Shown: one piece after another, positions 17,601 to 23,601 of the stretch
Layout of the letters: every line of letters begins with the position of its first letter
Position numbering within the stretch: the stretch's first letter is position 1
Assembly (NCBI RefSeq): GCF_028688295.1
Contig: NZ_JAQTYM010000018.1
Location: 1-37,896, forward strand
DNA length: 37,896 nt
From: Sulfuricurvum sp.
GTDB taxonomy: Bacteria > Campylobacterota > Campylobacteria > Campylobacterales > Sulfurimonadaceae
Direction of reading: 5' to 3'
Program-made: the position numbers and the translations under genes
Notes under the pieces: model-generated
The model's database searches: none
What the model was told of the DNA's origin: nothing
What the model saw: only the letters and a program-made list of their open reading frames with translations

Positions 17601-17731
17601 TCATTAGCACGATCGATCCGTTTTTCAGCATAAACATAGATAAAAAAGGTTGCAATAAAGAGTATTAAAATAGCAATGGTTTGCCAAAGATTTCTGACAA
17701 AAGGAGAAGAAAAATATTTTTTAGATGACAT
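14621..17731 (-). CDS. Membrane-bound GAF-PAS-GGDEF-EAL c-di-GMP signalling protein
   Basis: This 1036-aa inner-membrane sensor could both make and break c-di-GMP. A helix at about 13-31, an extracytoplasmic region of about 190 residues and a second helix at about 222-243 form the input end. Cytoplasmic parts follow: a HAMP-like linker, GAF (about 305-455), PAS with PAC (about 475-605), GGDEF (about 620-780) and EAL (about 795-1036). The cyclase motif is intact (RMGGDEF, about 690), and an RxxD-type inhibitory site, REED, lies five residues before it. The EAL motifs are also intact: EALLRW, NLSAVQF, ELTESVAM, DDFGTGYSS and LKIDQSFV. The gene is transcribed alone, so the ligand cannot be guessed from context. 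Confidence 0.93.
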   Translation of the reverse strand: MSSKKYFSSPFVRNLWQTIAILILFIATFFIYVYAEKRIDRANELRLRSFLLADELRQSSDDLTRMVRTYIATGNVTYKNHYQEILDIRNGKIPRPLHYQNIYWDLVGLDNQRPRPQSNQSIPLIDRMREAGFSDIELAKLSEAKNNSDTLTQTEFVAMALIESSTLASAEKDIQRQKALELLHDEAYHNAKASIMQPIEEFYNLMSSRTTAAVHSAETAALTLRIILIIFGIFLLFMLWRLHNTLQIILGSSVDVVHEYITHIGSGDFSHPIEVKATNKESILGWLGETQHKLKELIANNERLKKLYSALSQCNQAIVRSTNTAELFPIICRDAVHFGGMKMAWIGMLDESNQILMVHNSYGKGTDYLKELTITTDPNDLSSQCPTGRTLRENHPFWCQDFQNDPTTSKWHEHGKKYGWGSSAALPLVCNGNVIGVFSLYAESINAFDEAAQKLLIEMAMDISYALESFERDSARRKAEDALQKSQTHLKTIIENEPECVNLVDSHGMLLEMNPAGLEMLEAATLEEVQKYNLIDYVLPQWRSLFVALHKKVMHGESGILEFEIQGLKGRKRWLETHATPLRDSDGNVTILLGITRDTTERKESEERIRYLANFDNLTGLPNRTQLDSHIKDLLSLAKRNDTDITVMFLDLDHFKDINDSLGHSAGDRLLVETAMRLKSLLREEDTIARMGGDEFIILLPNVSFNGASQVAQKLLNAFNKPFQIIEHELSISASIGIALYPHDGVDFETLYKNADTAMYRAKQDGRNSFCFFTEEMQHHSIRNLEISNALRHALERHQLYLHYQPQFSTHEKRIIGAEALLRWNHPELGNISPAEFIPIAEENGTILPIGEWVLRTAIQTAKEWNDQGTFPLIMAVNLSAVQFRSSNLPIQVATLLDEIGLPPEYLELELTESVAMYDPQRAINVMNELHARGVRMSIDDFGTGYSSLSYLKKFNIYKLKIDQSFVRDINVDPEDKAIVAAIISMAKSLGLQTIAEGVETIGQLNYLYEQGCDEIQGYYFSKPLSKEEFESFKLQ

Positions 17732-17843
17732 AGATACCCTTTTGAAATGGGTTAGAAATAGAGTTTAGTTTTGTAGAATAGCATAAAGGAGTTAAACATT
17801 GTTATGAGGAGTAATTGGAGTTGTTTAAATCCCTTAAAACAGC

Positions 17844-17849
17844 TATAAT
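17844..17849 (+). promoter_or_regulatory. -10 box of the yebC-like gene
   Basis: A perfect TATAAT lies 39 bp before the start codon at 17888, with GAGGGAG as ribosome binding site between them. Confidence 0.6.
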
Positions 17850-17887
17850 TTCACAATTTTTTAAGTTAATTCGAGGGAGCGTACCGT

Positions 17888-18595
17888 ATGGGAAGAGCGT
17901 TTGAATATCGCAAAGCGGCAAAAATGAAACGTTGGGGGAATATGTCGAGAGTATTTCCTAAACTCGGCAAAATCATCACAATGGCGGCAAAAGAGGGTGG
18001 GGAAGATCCCGATATGAACCCGAAACTCCGCAGTGCGATTTTGACCGCAAAAGCGCAAAATATGCCAAAAGACAATATCGACGCGGCGATCAAACGTGCC
18101 TCAGGTAAAGACGCTATCTCATTGGCGGAGATGAACATCGAGGGAAAAGGGCCTCACGGCGTTCTCTTTTTTGTAGAGTGTGCTACCGATAATAATGCGC
18201 GCACCATTTCCAATGTTCGTACGATTTTCGGTCGTGCCAAAGGGGAAACGCTTAACAATGGCTCCCTTGAGTTCATGTTTAGCCGCAAAGCGGTGTTCCG
18301 ATTCCCAAAACCTGCTATGGATCTCGAAGAGCTTGAATTCGCACTCATCGATGCGGGACTTGAGAGTATTGAAGAAGAAGAGGGTGAAGTGAGTGTTTAC
18401 GGTGAATATACTGCATTCGGAGCACTCTCAGCTGAGCTTGAAAATATGGGAATAACCCCTGATAGCGCCGCGTTAGAGCGTATCGCAAACTCTCCGGTAG
18501 AGTTCAGCGATGAGCAGATGTCGGATATCGAAAAACTAATCGATAAACTCGAAGAGGACGATGACGTCCAAGCGGTTTATACTAACATCGGCTAA
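17888..18595 (+). CDS. yebC: YebC/TACO1 family protein
   Basis: This 235-aa cytoplasmic protein has the complete YebC pattern: [16 protein letters not shown] at the N-terminus, then [37 protein letters not shown], and EGKGPHGV. Members were first called transcription factors (PmpR). More recent work links YebC and TACO1 to ribosomes stalling at proline stretches, so the role here could be translational. The ATG at 17888 follows GAGGGAGC closely. The gene appears monocistronic, with its own TATAAT upstream and a hairpin at 18599 downstream. Length and motifs are normal for the family. Confidence 0.95.
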   Translation: MGRAFEYRKAAKMKRWGNMSRVFPKLGKIITMAAKEGGEDPDMNPKLRSAILTAKAQNMPKDNIDAAIKRASGKDAISLAEMNIEGKGPHGVLFFVECATDNNARTISNVRTIFGRAKGETLNNGSLEFMFSRKAVFRFPKPAMDLEELEFALIDAGLESIEEEEGEVSVYGEYTAFGALSAELENMGITPDSAALERIANSPVEFSDEQMSDIEKLIDKLEEDDDVQAVYTNIG

Positions 18596-18598
18596 TTT

Positions 18599-18613
18599 TT
18601 CCCCTTAGGGGAA
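18599..18613 (+). terminator. Hairpin after yebC
   Basis: The arms TTCCCC and GGGGAA enclose the loop TTA right after the yebC stop. The following sequence is only moderately T-rich (CTCTTCT), so termination may be weak. The rpsO hairpin at 34995 has a similar GGGGAA-ACTCTTC ending. Confidence 0.5.
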
Positions 18614-18673
18614 CTCTTCTGCATATATCACACTATTATCACATATTTTAATAATCTTATAAAATTACTTTGC

Positions 18674-18679
18674 TATACT
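18674..18679 (+). promoter_or_regulatory. -10 box of the outer-membrane-like protein gene
   Basis: TATACT lies 31 bp before the ATG at 18711. A strong AGGAGAAGAG ribosome binding site follows it. Confidence 0.55.
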
Positions 18680-18710
18680 CTTCTCATAACTATTCAGTTT
18701 AGGAGAAGAG

Positions 18711-19274
18711 ATGAAAATTTCACAATGTACTAAAGGAGTGCTGTTAGCATCCTGTTTATTAGGATCTGTAGCGAGTGCTCAAGAATTTAAAGTGCTCCCT
18801 ATTTTGGATAAGAATTTTTGTCCAAATATTCAAGTAGGTGTAACAACAGGTTATATGAATCTCAAAAATGTAAGTGCTGAAGGTTCTACCGTGGGTATTG
18901 AAATATCTTTAGATTGCCCTGTTTTTACCTTGCCTTGGGATAATCTTAGACAGCAAATCATGTTAAATCATTTTGATAGCGATGGTTTGAAGATGACCAA
19001 TCTTGAATTTAATCCTTATTATCTCATTACACTAAACAATGGTATTGAATGGGGATTTGGTCCTGGTTTTGGAGTGATTTTTTCAGATGCAGAAAAAAGT
19101 GATACGGTTTTTACACTGCAAGCTGGAACAGGATTAAAATACAATATCAGTAAAGAACTCTATACCGGCGCTGATCTACGATGGCAATGGACACAAAGTG
19201 CTGAATTAACATCAGGGATCAAAGAAGATTTAGATAACTATCGTGCACAAGTTAAAATCGGATACCGTTTCTAA
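18711..19274 (+). CDS. Predicted outer-membrane beta-barrel protein, family not identified
   Basis: This 187-aa protein has a clear signal peptide (about residues 1-23, CLLGSVASA then QEF). The mature part alternates polar and hydrophobic residues, as in a small beta barrel: VGVTTGYMNL, VGIEISLDC, YYLITLNNGIEWGFGPGFG, LQAGTGLKYNIS, and a C-terminal strand YRAQVKIGYRF ending in Phe as outer-membrane proteins usually do. About eight strands could fit. The start is certain because of AGGAGAAGAG upstream. The gene has its own promoter-like box and shares a bidirectional hairpin with the convergent lytic transglycosylase gene. Substrate or role is unknown. Confidence 0.75.
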   Translation: MKISQCTKGVLLASCLLGSVASAQEFKVLPILDKNFCPNIQVGVTTGYMNLKNVSAEGSTVGIEISLDCPVFTLPWDNLRQQIMLNHFDSDGLKMTNLEFNPYYLITLNNGIEWGFGPGFGVIFSDAEKSDTVFTLQAGTGLKYNISKELYTGADLRWQWTQSAELTSGIKEDLDNYRAQVKIGYRF

Positions 19275-19281
19275 AAATTTC

Positions 19282-19302
19282 CTCCCATTTTAAAAATGGG
19301 AG
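19282..19302. terminator. Bidirectional terminator between convergent genes
   Basis: CTCCCAT and ATGGGAG form a 7-bp stem with an A/T-rich loop, extendable by T-A pairs. On the minus strand it is followed by GAAATTTTTAG, and on the plus strand by ATTTACTT. It lies between the stops of the 18711 and 19305 genes. Confidence 0.65.
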
Positions 19303-19304
19303 AT

Positions 19305-19967
19305 TTACTTAGATTCATTATTGTCCTCATCTACTTTAGTATAATGAATTTTTGCATCCAACAAAAGTGTTTTAGCAAAGTGGGCTTTGGTTCCTGATGG
19401 GAAATGGGGATCGTTTAGCAGTACCGATATTTTTTTGCTCCCATTTTTTTGAATCAGCCGTTTAAGTGTACCTTCCCCCATTGCGTAAGCAAAATCAGCC
19501 AAATACCAGCTTCCAAACTCTTTTTTGAGGTATTTGATATACCGTATTGCTGCATCAGTTGAGCGACTAGGATTTAGACGTTCATCATTCCCTTTTTTTA
19601 CCGTCAATCCGAAATTTCGAGCACTTTGCTTTCCAAATTGCCACAAACCAGCAGTACCGTACCCACGAATAGTAGGATTAAATTTTGATTCTGAATAAGG
19701 AATAAGGGCAAAAAATACGGGTATATCTTCCGCTTCAAATTTTGATTTTATTTTTTCGAATTCTATAGTTGTTTGGGTATAACGATGATAGAGAGGTTTG
19801 ATTGTTCCACGGTAACGATCGAGGGTATTGTCTAATGCGCTCGTGTCAAGGAGTGATTCATCGCTTTGGAGTGATTGGAGGGAGAGATTGATGGCTTCAA
19901 CATCACTGCGCGCAAACAGTGTTAAATGAGAAAAGAATAAGAGCGTTAACCATAAGAGCTTTAGCAT
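19305..19967 (-). CDS. Lytic transglycosylase, SLT domain (MltD/Slt-like)
   Basis: This 220-aa exported enzyme should cleave the N-acetylmuramic acid to N-acetylglucosamine bond in peptidoglycan, releasing anhydro-muropeptides. A signal peptide covers residues about 1-19. The SLT domain (about 80-200) shows the catalytic Glu93 in YSESKFNP and the conserved GTAGLWQFGKQSARNFGL. Also present are the LNPSRSTDAAIRYIKYL element and the FAYAMGEGTLKRLI element at the end of the fold. There is no LysM domain, so it is shorter than E. coli MltD. It is a single gene converging on the 18711 gene. No flagellar or secretion genes adjoin, so a general cell-wall role is most likely. Confidence 0.88.
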   Translation of the reverse strand: MLKLLWLTLLFFSHLTLFARSDVEAINLSLQSLQSDESLLDTSALDNTLDRYRGTIKPLYHRYTQTTIEFEKIKSKFEAEDIPVFFALIPYSESKFNPTIRGYGTAGLWQFGKQSARNFGLTVKKGNDERLNPSRSTDAAIRYIKYLKKEFGSWYLADFAYAMGEGTLKRLIQKNGSKKISVLLNDPHFPSGTKAHFAKTLLLDAKIHYTKVDEDNNESK

Positions 19968-20009
19968 TAATGTCCTTCTGTCTTAAAACTCTATCGTAGC
20001 GTAATAGGC

Positions 20010-20645
20010 TTAATAGGTCAACAACCCTCTTAAATCACATAAGGTATCGATACGGTAAGTGGCAGAGCTGAAATCATGACTTGCCGTAAAATCGTTTTTG
20101 ACGATAACACATTCAATTCCGGCTTGGATCGCTGAGGTTAGCCCTCTTTGGGAGTCTTCAACGACGATTGCATCATGAGGGTGTGCATTAAAAAGCTCTA
20201 AACCTTTGAGGTAGGGATCGGGGTGGGGTTTTGCTCGCGGATAATCCTCTTCACACAAAACAAACTCCATAAAACGGGTCAATATTTTTTTGTGGTGGAT
20301 GAGCTCGAAATCGACTCGCCGTGACGTTGTTACTATCCCCATCCGATAATGTTGTGAGAGATCGTCTAGTACCTCTTCTACCCCCTCGATAAAAATATTT
20401 TCGGTACGTAGGTAATGCTGATAATAGTCACTTCTCCGCTGGCGTGCTCGATTAATCTCTTCAACACTAATACCTTGTTCCATGGCAATTTCCCACCAGT
20501 TTCCACCATGTTTCATTAGTTCAAGGTAGGTATCGAGTTCAAGGATTACACCTAACTCTTTCATCGCTTTTTCATTAGCACGAAAATACCATAATTCAGT
20601 TTCGACGAGTACACCGTCATTGTCAAATAGGATAAAATTTTTCAT
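20010..20645 (-). CDS. HAD-superfamily phosphatase (beta-phosphoglucomutase-like)
   Basis: This 211-aa cytoplasmic hydrolase shows the four HAD motifs. Motif I is FDNDGVLVETE (nucleophile D8, general acid D10), motif II is GIVTTSR, motif III is a Lys in RAKPHPDPY, and motif IV is VVEDSQRG. The cap is helical and inserted after motif I, as in the subgroup containing beta-phosphoglucomutase and phosphoglycolate or sugar-phosphate phosphatases. The substrate cannot be read from sequence. A TATAAT on the minus strand sits only 5 bp before the ATG, so the transcript may be leaderless. It is divergent from the 20721 gene. Confidence 0.88.
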   Translation of the reverse strand: MKNFILFDNDGVLVETELWYFRANEKAMKELGVILELDTYLELMKHGGNWWEIAMEQGISVEEINRARQRRSDYYQHYLRTENIFIEGVEEVLDDLSQHYRMGIVTTSRRVDFELIHHKKILTRFMEFVLCEEDYPRAKPHPDPYLKGLELFNAHPHDAIVVEDSQRGLTSAIQAGIECVIVKNDFTASHDFSSATYRIDTLCDLRGLLTY

Positions 20646-20650
20646 GTATA

Positions 20651-20656
20651 ATTATA
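20651..20656 (-). promoter_or_regulatory. -10 box of the HAD phosphatase gene
   Basis: A perfect TATAAT on the minus strand ends 5 bp before the ATG, leaving no room for a ribosome binding site if it is the real promoter. Confidence 0.45.
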
Positions 20657-20684
20657 ACATGTCTATTTAAGTGACGAATTTGGT

Positions 20685-20690
20685 TATAAT
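20685..20690 (+). promoter_or_regulatory. -10 box of the 106-aa protein gene
   Basis: TATAAT on the plus strand lies 30 bp before the ATG at 20721, with AAGGAAGGAG between them as a strong ribosome binding site. Confidence 0.6.
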
Positions 20691-20720
20691 AAGTTAATTA
20701 CAATAAAAGGAAGGAGAATC

Positions 20721-21041
20721 ATGCAAACCGAACGAAAAAAAATTATCCAATACGCACTCGATTTCGATATTGAGGATATTAATACATACGCAGGATACAA
20801 AGGTGATTTGATCGTTAAGATTACCACGAAAGACATTCATGCCGTTGCTTCAATACGCCATTTTACAGACGAGTTAGAGATAAAAGAGGTTGTGGTAAAA
20901 CAAAACCCTCATATCGAAGAGTATGAGATTTTTTGTGTTACTCCTGATAAAGAGGTTTATCATCTGAAAACTGAAGATACGATGAATGAGATTCATAGTA
21001 AACATGCACCGAAAAAAGATATTTGGAGTGGAAGTAAATAA
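20721..21041 (+). CDS. Conserved-looking small protein, function unknown
   Basis: This 106-aa protein has no signal peptide or membrane helix. It is an acidic to neutral alpha/beta sequence with an alternating pattern (DLIVKITTKDIHAVASIRHF, then LEIKEVVVKQNP and EYEIFCVTPDKEVYHL). It starts with ATG behind a strong AAGGAAGGAG and a TATAAT, so it is probably well expressed. The gene is convergent with a methyltransferase gene, with one base between the stop codons. I do not recognise a family and propose no function. Confidence 0.7.
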   Translation: MQTERKKIIQYALDFDIEDINTYAGYKGDLIVKITTKDIHAVASIRHFTDELEIKEVVVKQNPHIEEYEIFCVTPDKEVYHLKTEDTMNEIHSKHAPKKDIWSGSK

Positions 21042-21042
21042 C

Positions 21043-21945
21043 TTATCCTATTTTTGTCGCCGTTAAAAAGAGATAATCTTTGCCCGTCACCGTAACTCGA
21101 AACTTTTTTTGCTGCAAATATTTTTTACAATAATAGATATCTTTGATCAGTATCGACATCTCTGAGTAGGGATAGTTCGGTGCTTTAGCCCCATAAATCA
21201 TCTCTCCACCCATCCAACGACAGTTTGGAAAGCCTAAAATCATCGCTCCCTCTTTACTCAAATACTCTTGCACTAACGATGCGAACAGCGATTTAAACTC
21301 TAATGTCGAGCTTTGCAGGGTTCCGATCGTAATGATGAGGTCGAAGCGTCCTAAGTCGAGTGATGCGAGATCGTTAATGTCATGAACATAAAAGGTGGCA
21401 TTCCCTTCATTGAATCGTTCTCGCGCAATTGTGATGGCACTGGATGAAAAGTCGATCCCGACAAGTTCTATGTTCCTATACTCTTCGCTAGTGAGGACAG
21501 AGCGGATGAGGTCGAATTCATCCCCCGTATTGATCCCCAGATTCAGAATCCGTTTTTTTCCCCCGACCTTGACGCTTCGCAGTGCACGCAGATAGGGACT
21601 GAGAAATGCGGGTTCTTCGTTTTTATGGATTGCGGCGAAACGGGAGTTGGTGCCGTATTTTTCCTCTTTTTCCTCACTGCGGTGAAATGAATCGCTGAGG
21701 TCGAGTTTTTTATAGGTGATGGCAACGGTGTGTTCAGAGAGTGGTTTTGGAGTCATTATCCTACAAAACAGCAGTTCTGCAAGATCACTCCATGCTTTGT
21801 AGGAACGATAGAGATAGTTTGTTCCATCGATTGTGATGAGCTCACCAGCGTAGTTTCCGCTACCGATATCGGGATTAAGAACTTCAAATGTTAGAGTATT
21901 ACCCTCTTTGAGGAGATCAGTCGCCCACGAGAGAATATCGCTCAT
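21043..21945 (-). CDS. Class I SAM-dependent methyltransferase
   Basis: This 300-aa protein holds a Rossmann-type methyltransferase core. Motif I is RILNLGINTGDEFDLI (a variant of the G-x-G-x-G loop), the acidic ribose-binding end of strand 2 is LVGIDFSS, then HDINDLASL and FDLIITIGTLQSS. The N-terminal 120 residues are a separate small domain of unclear role. I place the start at ATG 21945; the alternative GTG at 21981 overlaps the upstream pseudouridine synthase by 16 bp. The target could be a small molecule, RNA or protein. Its coupling to an RNA pseudouridine synthase favours RNA only weakly. Confidence 0.8.
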   Translation of the reverse strand: MSDILSWATDLLKEGNTLTFEVLNPDIGSGNYAGELITIDGTNYLYRSYKAWSDLAELLFCRIMTPKPLSEHTVAITYKKLDLSDSFHRSEEKEEKYGTNSRFAAIHKNEEPAFLSPYLRALRSVKVGGKKRILNLGINTGDEFDLIRSVLTSEEYRNIELVGIDFSSSAITIARERFNEGNATFYVHDINDLASLDLGRFDLIITIGTLQSSTLEFKSLFASLVQEYLSKEGAMILGFPNCRWMGGEMIYGAKAPNYPYSEMSILIKDIYYCKKYLQQKKFRVTVTGKDYLFLTATKIG

Positions 21946-21965
21946 GGATTCCGTGGTAAAGGTTT

Positions 21966-22631
21966 TCAAAACAGGTCCCACGGATGGTTCCAGATCGTGA
22001 GTTGTGTTTTACATTCTGCACTCATAAACCGCTCCCCCTCATCGGGTGGTGAAACAAACTCAAATGCTTCATCATTCAGACGAAATCGCAATGCGTAGGC
22101 GTGCAGATACCCTCGCTCCTCTTTACGTGCTTCATCGGCTTGCGCATAACGCTCATCTCCTGCGATAGGGGAACCGAGGCTTTTGAGTGCAACTCGGATT
22201 TGATGCGTTTTGCCCGTATGGGGTTTGATGAGGAAAAATCGCTCATGGGTTCGTAATGCACAACTGATGAACTGAGTAATGGCGGGATTTTCCATCGTTG
22301 TGAGGAGTTTATAATCACCTCGCCGTGCACTTACCATATCCCCTTTTATCCACCCCATTTTCTTCTTCGGTTTGCGCATTGAGATGGCGAGGTAGTATTT
22401 CTCGACTTCTCTATTTTCAAACATTTTGCCAAACTGCGCCGCCGTCTCGGAGTTTTTAGCGAGAATCACCAATCCTGAGGTCATTTTATCGAGGCGGTGA
22501 ACGGGAAAAAGAGGGATTCCGAGAAACTCGCTGACTTGCACGACAAATCCCGCTTCCCCTTCGGAGTGGAAGTTGACACCTGCACTTTTGTGGGCGATAA
22601 TAAATGAGGGGTGGTCATGGAGGATTTTCAT
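21966..22631 (-). CDS. RluA-family RNA pseudouridine synthase
   Basis: This 221-aa enzyme isomerises uridine to pseudouridine in rRNA or tRNA. The catalytic motif is HRLDKMTSGLVILAK with nucleophile D48. Later family motifs are EKYYLAI and HTGKTHQIRVALKSLGSPIAGDERY. There is no S4 domain, as in the short RluA-type members. The RNA target is not predictable. A TATAAT lies 7 bp before the ATG with no ribosome binding site, so the transcript may be leaderless. The methyltransferase follows closely and probably shares this promoter. Confidence 0.92.
   Translation of the reverse strand: MKILHDHPSFIIAHKSAGVNFHSEGEAGFVVQVSEFLGIPLFPVHRLDKMTSGLVILAKNSETAAQFGKMFENREVEKYYLAISMRKPKKKMGWIKGDMVSARRGDYKLLTTMENPAITQFISCALRTHERFFLIKPHTGKTHQIRVALKSLGSPIAGDERYAQADEARKEERGYLHAYALRFRLNDEAFEFVSPPDEGERFMSAECKTQLTIWNHPWDLF
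22573..22601 (+). promoter_or_regulatory. Candidate sigma-70 promoter reading toward the structured RNA
   Basis: TTGACA at 22573-22578 is followed after exactly 17 bp by GATAAT at 22596-22601, one mismatch from consensus. It lies inside the start of the pseudouridine synthase gene on the opposite strand. It would start transcription at about 22608, antisense to that gene's 5' end and ahead of the RNA fold at 22650. It may be chance. Confidence 0.4.
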
Positions 22632-22638
22632 GGGTGTG

Positions 22639-22644
22639 ATTATA
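22639..22644 (-). promoter_or_regulatory. -10 box of the pseudouridine synthase gene
   Basis: TATAAT on the minus strand is separated from the ATG by 7 bp, the distance expected for a transcript beginning at the start codon. Confidence 0.5.
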
Positions 22645-22649
22645 GCGAA

Positions 22650-22802
22650 AGGTAGGTTGATAGTCCGAGGGGTGATTAATCCCTCGTTTTTGATTAGTGC
22701 AGAGTGGGCGCAAACGCCATCAACACGAAAAAGACTATCAAGGTTTTGTGGTACAAAAGGGGACTTCTCCTTTCAGTGGTATTACCCACTTCCACCCTAC
22801 CT
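22650..22802 (+). ncRNA. Candidate structured non-coding RNA, unknown class
   Basis: No credible protein is encoded here, but the sequence folds as nested stems. The closing stem is AGGTAGG (22650-22656) with CCTACCT (22796-22802). Next is the 9-bp pairing TTGATAGTC (22657-22665) with GACTATCAA (22733-22741), which encloses the hairpins CGAGGG/CCCTCG (22666-22686) and GGCG/CGCC (22707-22718). In the 3' half are TTTTGT/ACAAAA (22744-22758), GGGG/CTCC with a G-U pair (22759-22770) and AGTGG/CCACT (22775-22790). The G-U pair would be an A-C mismatch on the minus strand, which favours plus. It does not match what I remember of tmRNA, RNase P RNA, SRP RNA or common riboswitches. Confidence 0.5.
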
Positions 22803-22816
22803 GCCAAAAAAATGGC

Positions 22817-22849
22817 AAAAAAAAAGGCAAAAGCTCGAAAGCCTCTGCC
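22817..22849 (-). terminator. Strong intrinsic terminator, minus strand
   Basis: The minus strand reads GGCAGAGGCT, TTCG, AGCTTTTGCC and then nine T. The arms form a 10-bp stem using G-U pairs with a UUCG tetraloop. It is a very convincing intrinsic terminator for minus-strand transcripts. Confidence 0.85.
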
Positions 22850-22900
22850 CCGTACCTCTTATCCGTTAATCAGACGGAAAGAGAAATACCCTTTGTACAC
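22817..22900 (-). ncRNA. Candidate small RNA of about 84 nt ending at the UUCG terminator
   Basis: A TATAAT at 22907-22912 (minus strand) would start a transcript at about 22900 that ends at the terminator 22817. Before the terminator it forms one hairpin of three helices: GUA/UAC, CUCUU/AAGAG and CCGU/ACGG. No gene lies in it. The alternative is that this is just the 3' untranslated end of the 22943 gene, whose stop lies 43 bp upstream. Confidence 0.45.
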
Positions 22901-22906
22901 AATAAA

Positions 22907-22912
22907 ATTATA
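22907..22912 (-). promoter_or_regulatory. -10 box of the candidate small RNA
   Basis: TATAAT on the minus strand lies in the gap after the 22943 gene stop and about 60 bp before the terminator hairpin. The -35 region is not clear. Confidence 0.4.
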
Positions 22913-22942
22913 TCAGAATTTTTGAAATTCATTCATGTAGTT

Positions 22943-23389
22943 TTATTTAGCTGATTTTGATTTGACTAAACAATTCCCGTATTCTTCTACAGTATTGGAA
23001 TGTAGTAGACATTCTTTATTCTGTATGTTTTGATTTATGTATATTTTTAATTCTTCAACTATTAAATTATGATGCTCTTTACTCCATACAAAATGTAAGG
23101 AACCATTTTGATTTTTTTCACAAAGAATATTAGTTTTAGAAGGTATAACTTTTTGGATCAAACTTTCAATAGGTTGACCAGTTTGTTTAATACATAAATC
23201 GGCATTGCTTTGAGTTATTTCATTACTAAAACACGTAGCAATTTTATTCATTTGATTGTTAATGATATCAAGAACATCTGGTGCTAAAGTTTTAAATTTT
23301 ATAAATTTTTCTTGACTCATTACAGGTTTTGTATCTTCACCGTGAGCTAATGAAAATAGACATAATGATATAAAAAAGATTTTATACAT
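22943..23389 (-). CDS. Exported Cys-containing protein of unknown function, AT-rich
   Basis: This 148-aa protein has a signal peptide (about residues 1-17, CLFSLAHG) and a mature helical part with five Cys (CFSNE, LCIK, LCEK, ECLL, NCLV), suggesting disulfides in the periplasm. It resembles small secreted helical proteins but matches no family I know. The base composition is much more AT-rich than most neighbours. It is flanked by a structured non-coding stretch on one side and a dispersed 28-bp repeat on the other, so it may be a recent arrival. GGAGAATTT precedes the ATG as ribosome binding site. Confidence 0.65.
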   Translation of the reverse strand: MYKIFFISLCLFSLAHGEDTKPVMSQEKFIKFKTLAPDVLDIINNQMNKIATCFSNEITQSNADLCIKQTGQPIESLIQKVIPSKTNILCEKNQNGSLHFVWSKEHHNLIVEELKIYINQNIQNKECLLHSNTVEEYGNCLVKSKSAK

Positions 23390-23459
23390 AAATTCTCCAA
23401 TGATATTTTCGTAAGAGTATAACTAAAATTGCAGAAAAATAAATATTTTAAAATATAGC

Positions 23460-23487
23460 TGGATTCCAAATCAAGTTGGGAATGACG
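23460..23487 (+). repeat. Copy 2 of the 28-bp dispersed palindromic repeat
   Basis: This 28-mer differs at only five positions from the reverse complement of 7989-8016. Its inner arms are partly degraded (ATTCC with GGGAAT). It sits in the 212-bp gap between the exported protein and the TetR regulator. Confidence 0.6.
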
Positions 23488-23548
23488 AAAATATTATGTC
23501 CTCGAAATTAATCAATCAACTCTTTTTATTTAACTTACTATAAAATAC

Positions 23549-23588
23549 TTGACAATAAAAGCGTATTTAATATATACTACATTAAATA
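23549..23588 (+). promoter_or_regulatory. tetR-operon promoter with overlapping palindromic operator
   Basis: TTGACA (23549-23554) and TATACT (23573-23578) are spaced 18 bp apart. The arms TATTTAAT (23564-23571) and ATTAAATA (23581-23588) are an exact 8-bp inverted repeat around a 9-bp spacer that contains the -10 box. This is where a TetR dimer would block RNA polymerase, so autorepression is likely. Confidence 0.65.
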
Positions 23589-23601
23589 AATAGGAGGAAA
23601 T

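Noticed and set aside
22650-22802. Assignment of the structured RNA to tmRNA, RNase P RNA, SRP RNA or a known riboswitch
   Set aside because: None of the hallmark sequences I remember for these classes (T-loop, tag peptide, GGAAGG-type SRP loop, conserved aptamer boxes) is present. It is left unassigned.
22573-22954. Several short plus-strand ORFs across the gap 22632-22942
   Set aside because: They cross the RNA stems and terminator A-tract, share the same bases in three frames, and none has a ribosome binding site or a protein-like composition. The structured RNA reading explains the region better.
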